Below, one piece after another: positions 23,069 through 26,001 of a DNA stretch of 26,001 nt; the stretch's first letter is position 1, and each line of letters begins with the position of its first letter. The notes under the pieces were generated by a model. The model had not been told where the DNA came from. It made no database searches and saw nothing but the letters and a program-made list of their open reading frames with translations. Origin of the DNA: Propionibacteriaceae bacterium (GTDB taxonomy: Bacteria > Actinomycetota > Actinomycetes > Propionibacteriales > Propionibacteriaceae); NCBI GenBank assembly GCA_905372155.1, contig CAJPNZ010000035.1, forward strand, positions 1 through 26,001, given 5' to 3'. The translations under genes were made by a program, and so were the position numbers.

Positions 23069-23080
23069 ATGAAACCATGA
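23069..23080 (+). CDS. Three-codon ORF (MKP) overlapping the E1 start
   Basis: ATG AAA CCA TGA sits 8 bases after AAGGA, ideal spacing, whereas the E1 ATG at 23077 is about 16 bases from it. The TGA of this mini-ORF overlaps the E1 ATG (ATGA), so ribosomes ending here could restart on E1. Confidence 0.4.
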   Translation: MKP

Positions 23081-25536
23081 CCCGCTCACTCATCGTCGAT
23101 CCGACGAACGTGCGTGCCAAGGGCGTCATCACGGCACCCGAGATCCCCGTCAACGCCTACGAACCCAACTTCAAGGCGGAACTGAAACGCCACGGCAAGC
23201 AGGGCCTCATCGACATCCTGCACGACATGATCGCCGTGCGTTCCTTCGAGACCATGCTCAACTCCATCAAGACCACCGGCGCCTGGAACGGCGTGGAGTA
23301 CAACCACCGCGGCCCCGCGCACCTCAGCATCGGGCAGGAATCCGCCGTGGTGGGGCAGGCCTCGCAGCTCGGTGCCGACGACTTCGTCTTCGGATCCCAC
23401 CGCAGCCACGGCGAGATCCTCGCCAAATGTTTCTCCGCCTCCCGCAAACTCGATGCCGCGGACCTGGAACGCATCATGAAGGAGTTCCTGGACGGCGAAA
23501 CCCTCTCCTTCGCCGAGCAGGTTTCCGACGACGGCCTGGCCGATGTCGCCGAGAACTTCATCCTCTACGGCGCCGTCGCCGAAACCTTCGCCCGCAAGGC
23601 CGGTTTCAACCGCGGCCTCGGCGGGTCGATGCACGCCTTCTTCACCCCGTTCGGTTCCATGCCGAACAACGCCATCGTCGGCGGCTCCGCGGACATCGCC
23701 ACCGGAGCGGCGCTGTTCAAGCGCATCAACCGCCGGGCAGGCATCGTGATCGCGAATATCGGTGACGCGTCCATGGGCTGCGGCCCCGTCTGGGAATCCA
23801 TGATGCTGGCCGCCATGGGCCAGTACCGCACTCTGTGGAAGGACGGCGTGGAGGGCAACCCGCCGATCTGGTTCAACTTCTTCAACAACTTCTACGGCAT
23901 GGGCGGCCAGACTTCCGGCGAAACCATGGGCTACGACATCCTGGCGCGCGTCGGCATGGGCGTGAACCCGGAGGCCATGCACGCCGAACGCGTCGACGGC
24001 CTCAACCCGCTCGCCGTCGCCGACGCCGTCGCCCGCAAACGCGAACTCCTCGACGCGGGCCGCGGACCGGTGCTCACCGACACCATCACCTACCGCTTCT
24101 CCGGACACTCCCCGTCGGACGCCTCCTCCTACCGCACCCGCGAGGAGGTGGAGCTGTGGGAGAAACACGACGGCCTCAAGAACTACGCCGCCTACCTGAT
24201 CAAGAACAAGGTGCTCACCCAGGCCGACGTGGACGCCATCCAGCAGAGGTTCGACGAGCGCCTCACCAAGGTGATCGCCCTGGCGACCCGCGATGAGGAC
24301 CTCAGCCCGCGCGTGCACATGGACTTCATCGACACGGTGATGTACAGCAACGGCAACAAGGAGAGGCTGTCGGAGGAGGAACCGCAGCTGCTCACCCCGC
24401 TGGCCGAGAACCCGCGCGTCAAGGCGCTGAGGAACAAGATCCGCACCGCCCGCGACGAGAACGGCAAACCGGTCTCCAAGAACAAGGCCTTCGCCTACCG
24501 CGACGCGATCTTCGAGGCCGTGGCGCACCGCTTCGCCACCGATCCGACGCTCGCCGCGTGGGGTGAGGAGAACCGCGACTGGGGTGGTGCGTTCGCCGTC
24601 TACCGGGGCCTGACGGAGCTGCTGCCCTACCATCGCCTGTTCAACTCGCCCATCTCGGAGGCCGCGATCGTCGGCGCCGGTGTCGGCTACGCCCTCTCCG
24701 GCGGTCGCGCGCTGGTGGAGCTGATGTACTGTGACTTCCTGGGGCGCGCGGGCGACGAGATCTTCAACCAGGCCGCGAAATGGCAGGCGATGTCCGCGGG
24801 TCTGCTGGAGATGCCGCTGGTGATCCGCGTCAGCGTCGGCAACAAGTACGGCGCCCAGCACTCCCAGGACTGGTCGGCGCTGTGCGCACACATGCCCGGT
24901 CTGAAGGTCTACTACCCGGCCACCCCCTACGACGCCAAGGGCATGATGAACCTGGCGTTGCGCGGCACCGACCCGGTGGTGTTCTTCGAATCCCAGCTGC
25001 TCTACGACAAGGCCGAGGAGTTCCAGCCCGGAGGTGTCCCGGAGGGCTACTACGAGGTTCCGGAAGGGGAACCGGTGGTTCGCCGTGAGGGCACGGACCT
25101 GACCATCGCCACCCTCGGTGCCACCTTGTACCGGGCCCTTGAGGCCGCCGACATCCTGCAGTCGAAGTACGGGCTGTCGGCCGAGGTCATCGATCTGCGG
25201 TTCGTCGCCCCGCTGAACCTCGACCCGGTGGTCGAGTCGGTGAAGAAAACCGGTCGGCTGCTGCTCAGCTCCGACGCGGTGGAGCGCGGCTCCTTCCTGC
25301 AGGACGTCGCGTCCAAGGTGCAGAGCATCGCGTTCGATCACCTCGACGCGCCCGTCACGGTGGTGGGGTCGCGCAACGCCATTACCCCGGCGGCGGAACT
25401 GGAGAAGGAGTTCTTCCCGCAACCCGAATGGCTGGTCGACGCGGTCCACGAACGGATCCTGCCGCTGCCGGGTCACGTGACCGTCAGCAACCAGACCACC
25501 GCCGAACTGGCCCGCCGCACCCGCGAAGGGCTCTGA
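23077..25536 (+). CDS. Fused E1 alpha/beta 2-oxoacid (or acetoin) dehydrogenase
   Basis: An 819-residue thiamine-diphosphate enzyme combining both E1 subunits, expected to decarboxylate a 2-oxoacid or cleave acetoin and pass the acyl group to a lipoyl domain. The alpha half (about 1-440) has the ThDP motif starting GDAS (229-232) and ending in NN (270-271), plus RFSGHSPSDAS. The beta half (about 465-819) has AYRDAIFEAV, PISEAAIVGAGVGYALSGGRALVE, GNKYGAQHSQDW with His595 and the YPATPYDAKGMM block. GDAS deviates from the usual GDG(A/S), with Ala in place of Gly. The fusion is a natural architecture in some bacteria. The substrate is not clear from sequence (pyruvate, branched-chain oxoacid or acetoin). 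No E2 is visible in the window, and the adjacent E3 gene is broken. Confidence 0.92.
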   Translation: MTRSLIVDPTNVRAKGVITAPEIPVNAYEPNFKAELKRHGKQGLIDILHDMIAVRSFETMLNSIKTTGAWNGVEYNHRGPAHLSIGQESAVVGQASQLGADDFVFGSHRSHGEILAKCFSASRKLDAADLERIMKEFLDGETLSFAEQVSDDGLADVAENFILYGAVAETFARKAGFNRGLGGSMHAFFTPFGSMPNNAIVGGSADIATGAALFKRINRRAGIVIANIGDASMGCGPVWESMMLAAMGQYRTLWKDGVEGNPPIWFNFFNNFYGMGGQTSGETMGYDILARVGMGVNPEAMHAERVDGLNPLAVADAVARKRELLDAGRGPVLTDTITYRFSGHSPSDASSYRTREEVELWEKHDGLKNYAAYLIKNKVLTQADVDAIQQRFDERLTKVIALATRDEDLSPRVHMDFIDTVMYSNGNKERLSEEEPQLLTPLAENPRVKALRNKIRTARDENGKPVSKNKAFAYRDAIFEAVAHRFATDPTLAAWGEENRDWGGAFAVYRGLTELLPYHRLFNSPISEAAIVGAGVGYALSGGRALVELMYCDFLGRAGDEIFNQAAKWQAMSAGLLEMPLVIRVSVGNKYGAQHSQDWSALCAHMPGLKVYYPATPYDAKGMMNLALRGTDPVVFFESQLLYDKAEEFQPGGVPEGYYEVPEGEPVVRREGTDLTIATLGATLYRALEAADILQSKYGLSAEVIDLRFVAPLNLDPVVESVKKTGRLLLSSDAVERGSFLQDVASKVQSIAFDHLDAPVTVVGSRNAITPAAELEKEFFPQPEWLVDAVHERILPLPGHVTVSNQTTAELARRTREGL

Positions 25537-25552
25537 GCCCACCCCCTCGAAG

Positions 25553-25806
25553 TTGGTTGAGCAGGACTGCGACGAAGGAGCAGTCCGTGTCGAAACCATC
25601 CGGCCCAGGTCCTCGGAGATGGTCGCCTTGGTTTCGATTCGATCTGCTCGCTGGCGCTCGCGGATCGGCTCAACCAGCTTCGAGAAAGTGCAGAGCTGGT
25701 TGAGCCGGGTCGTGAGGAACGAGCGGCCCGTGTCGAAACCATCCGGCAGCCGGAAGGCAGACCTGACCACGGGTTCTGTAAAGAGCAGAACCGGCTCAAC
25801 CAGCTC
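25553..25806. repeat. Cluster of palindromic intergenic repeats
   Basis: The boxes GGTTGAGC (25555-25562) and TCGAAACC (25590-25597) are answered in inverse by GGTTTCGA (25630-25637) and GGCTCAACC (25667-25675). A second unit starts with GGTTGAGC (25698-25705) and TCGAAACC (25733-25740) and closes with GGCTCAACC (25793-25801). Between the boxes lie variable but self-pairing sequences, for example GGACTGC/GCAGTCC and GGTTCTG/CAGAACC. Conserved outer boxes with changing internal stems point to a REP-like structured repeat. It fills the gap between the E1 and PHP genes. Confidence 0.75.
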
Positions 25807-25832
25807 TGGGGAAGAGAGGAAACAGGAAGCAC

Positions 25833-26001
25833 ATGAACCAGATCAATGACCCGGGGGTTCCGCCCGAGGAACGGTTGGCGGCGTTGCGGGTCGTCGCCGG
25901 ACAGGAGACCTTCCCCGACTGGGTGGTGGAATCCAACAACCACATCCACACCTGCTACTCCTTCAGCCCCCACACCCCCTCGGCCGCGCCCTGGCCGACG
26001 C
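25833..26001 (+). CDS. PHP-domain protein, 5' part (cut by window end)
   Basis: From the ATG at 25833, preceded by AGGAAG, an open frame runs to the end of the window (56 codons seen) without a stop. The visible protein reads MNQINDPGVPPEERLAALRV and continues to NNHIHTCYSFSPHTP. The HIHTxYS block is the first metal-binding motif of PHP phosphoesterase domains, so the full protein is probably a metal-dependent phosphoesterase. The substrate is unknown. It follows the E1 gene on the same strand across a repeat-filled gap of 296 bases. Confidence 0.8.
   Translation, partial: MNQINDPGVPPEERLAALRVVAGQETFPDWVVESNNHIHTCYSFSPHTPSAAPWPT

Noticed and set aside
23086..25770. Very long minus-strand open frame opposite the E1 gene (about 890 codons)
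   Set aside because: It is a high-GC antisense shadow. It is rich in His, Gly, Val, Arg and Asp from reversed codons, matches no family, and lies opposite a well-recognised enzyme.

Overview
The window is high-GC DNA with a compact bacterial gene layout: many GTG/TTG starts, 1-4 bp start/stop overlaps, few AT-rich promoters, a mycothiol-type DinB/MDMPI protein and DUF3060 lipoproteins. Together these suggest an actinobacterium, most likely of the Propionibacteriaceae type (inference; no rRNA or marker gene is present). I see no tRNA, rRNA, CRISPR array, transposase or phage gene.

Left part (1-5000): a repeat-bearing left edge, then a minus-strand run with a PaiB-like FMN-binding protein, a heavily deleted ABC exporter remnant, a large unrecognised membrane protein with a long disordered N-terminus, and a lipoate-protein ligase whose accessory domain sits at the N-terminus.

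5100-8100 (+): two paralogous secreted DUF3060 lipoproteins. The second overlaps a response regulator by 4 bp, and the regulator overlaps a histidine kinase by 4 bp, so lipoprotein and two-component system form one translationally coupled unit. The kinase has almost no extracytoplasmic loop, so the lipoprotein is a candidate accessory sensor or an output. Two strong hairpins close this unit.

8200-16600: mostly small independent units. These are a membrane-anchored methyltransferase with an upstream small ORF and a recognisable promoter, a MarR regulator divergent from a P2-type (Ca2+-like) cation ATPase, a secreted V8-like serine protease, a DinB/MDMPI protein divergent from an AraC regulator, and a fructose-6-phosphate-aldolase-like transaldolase.

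16600-21220 (-): the most interesting locus. It is a tightly linked three-gene operon of a processive cellulose-synthase-family GT2 without a PilZ domain, an HlyD-like membrane-fusion protein, and a membrane-anchored GH81 endo-beta-1,3-glucanase. It is laid out like a cellulose or alginate secretion locus, but its hydrolase implies a beta-1,3-glucan product.

21600-26001 (+): a DeoR regulator with a perfect inverted-repeat operator, then a broken gene (lipoyl domain joined to the C-terminal tail of dihydrolipoamide dehydrogenase, plus a frameshift), then an intact fused E1-alpha/beta 2-oxoacid dehydrogenase preceded by a three-codon ORF. A palindromic intergenic repeat cluster follows, then the start of a PHP-domain protein that runs off the window. 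The same repeat family appears at the left edge of the window.
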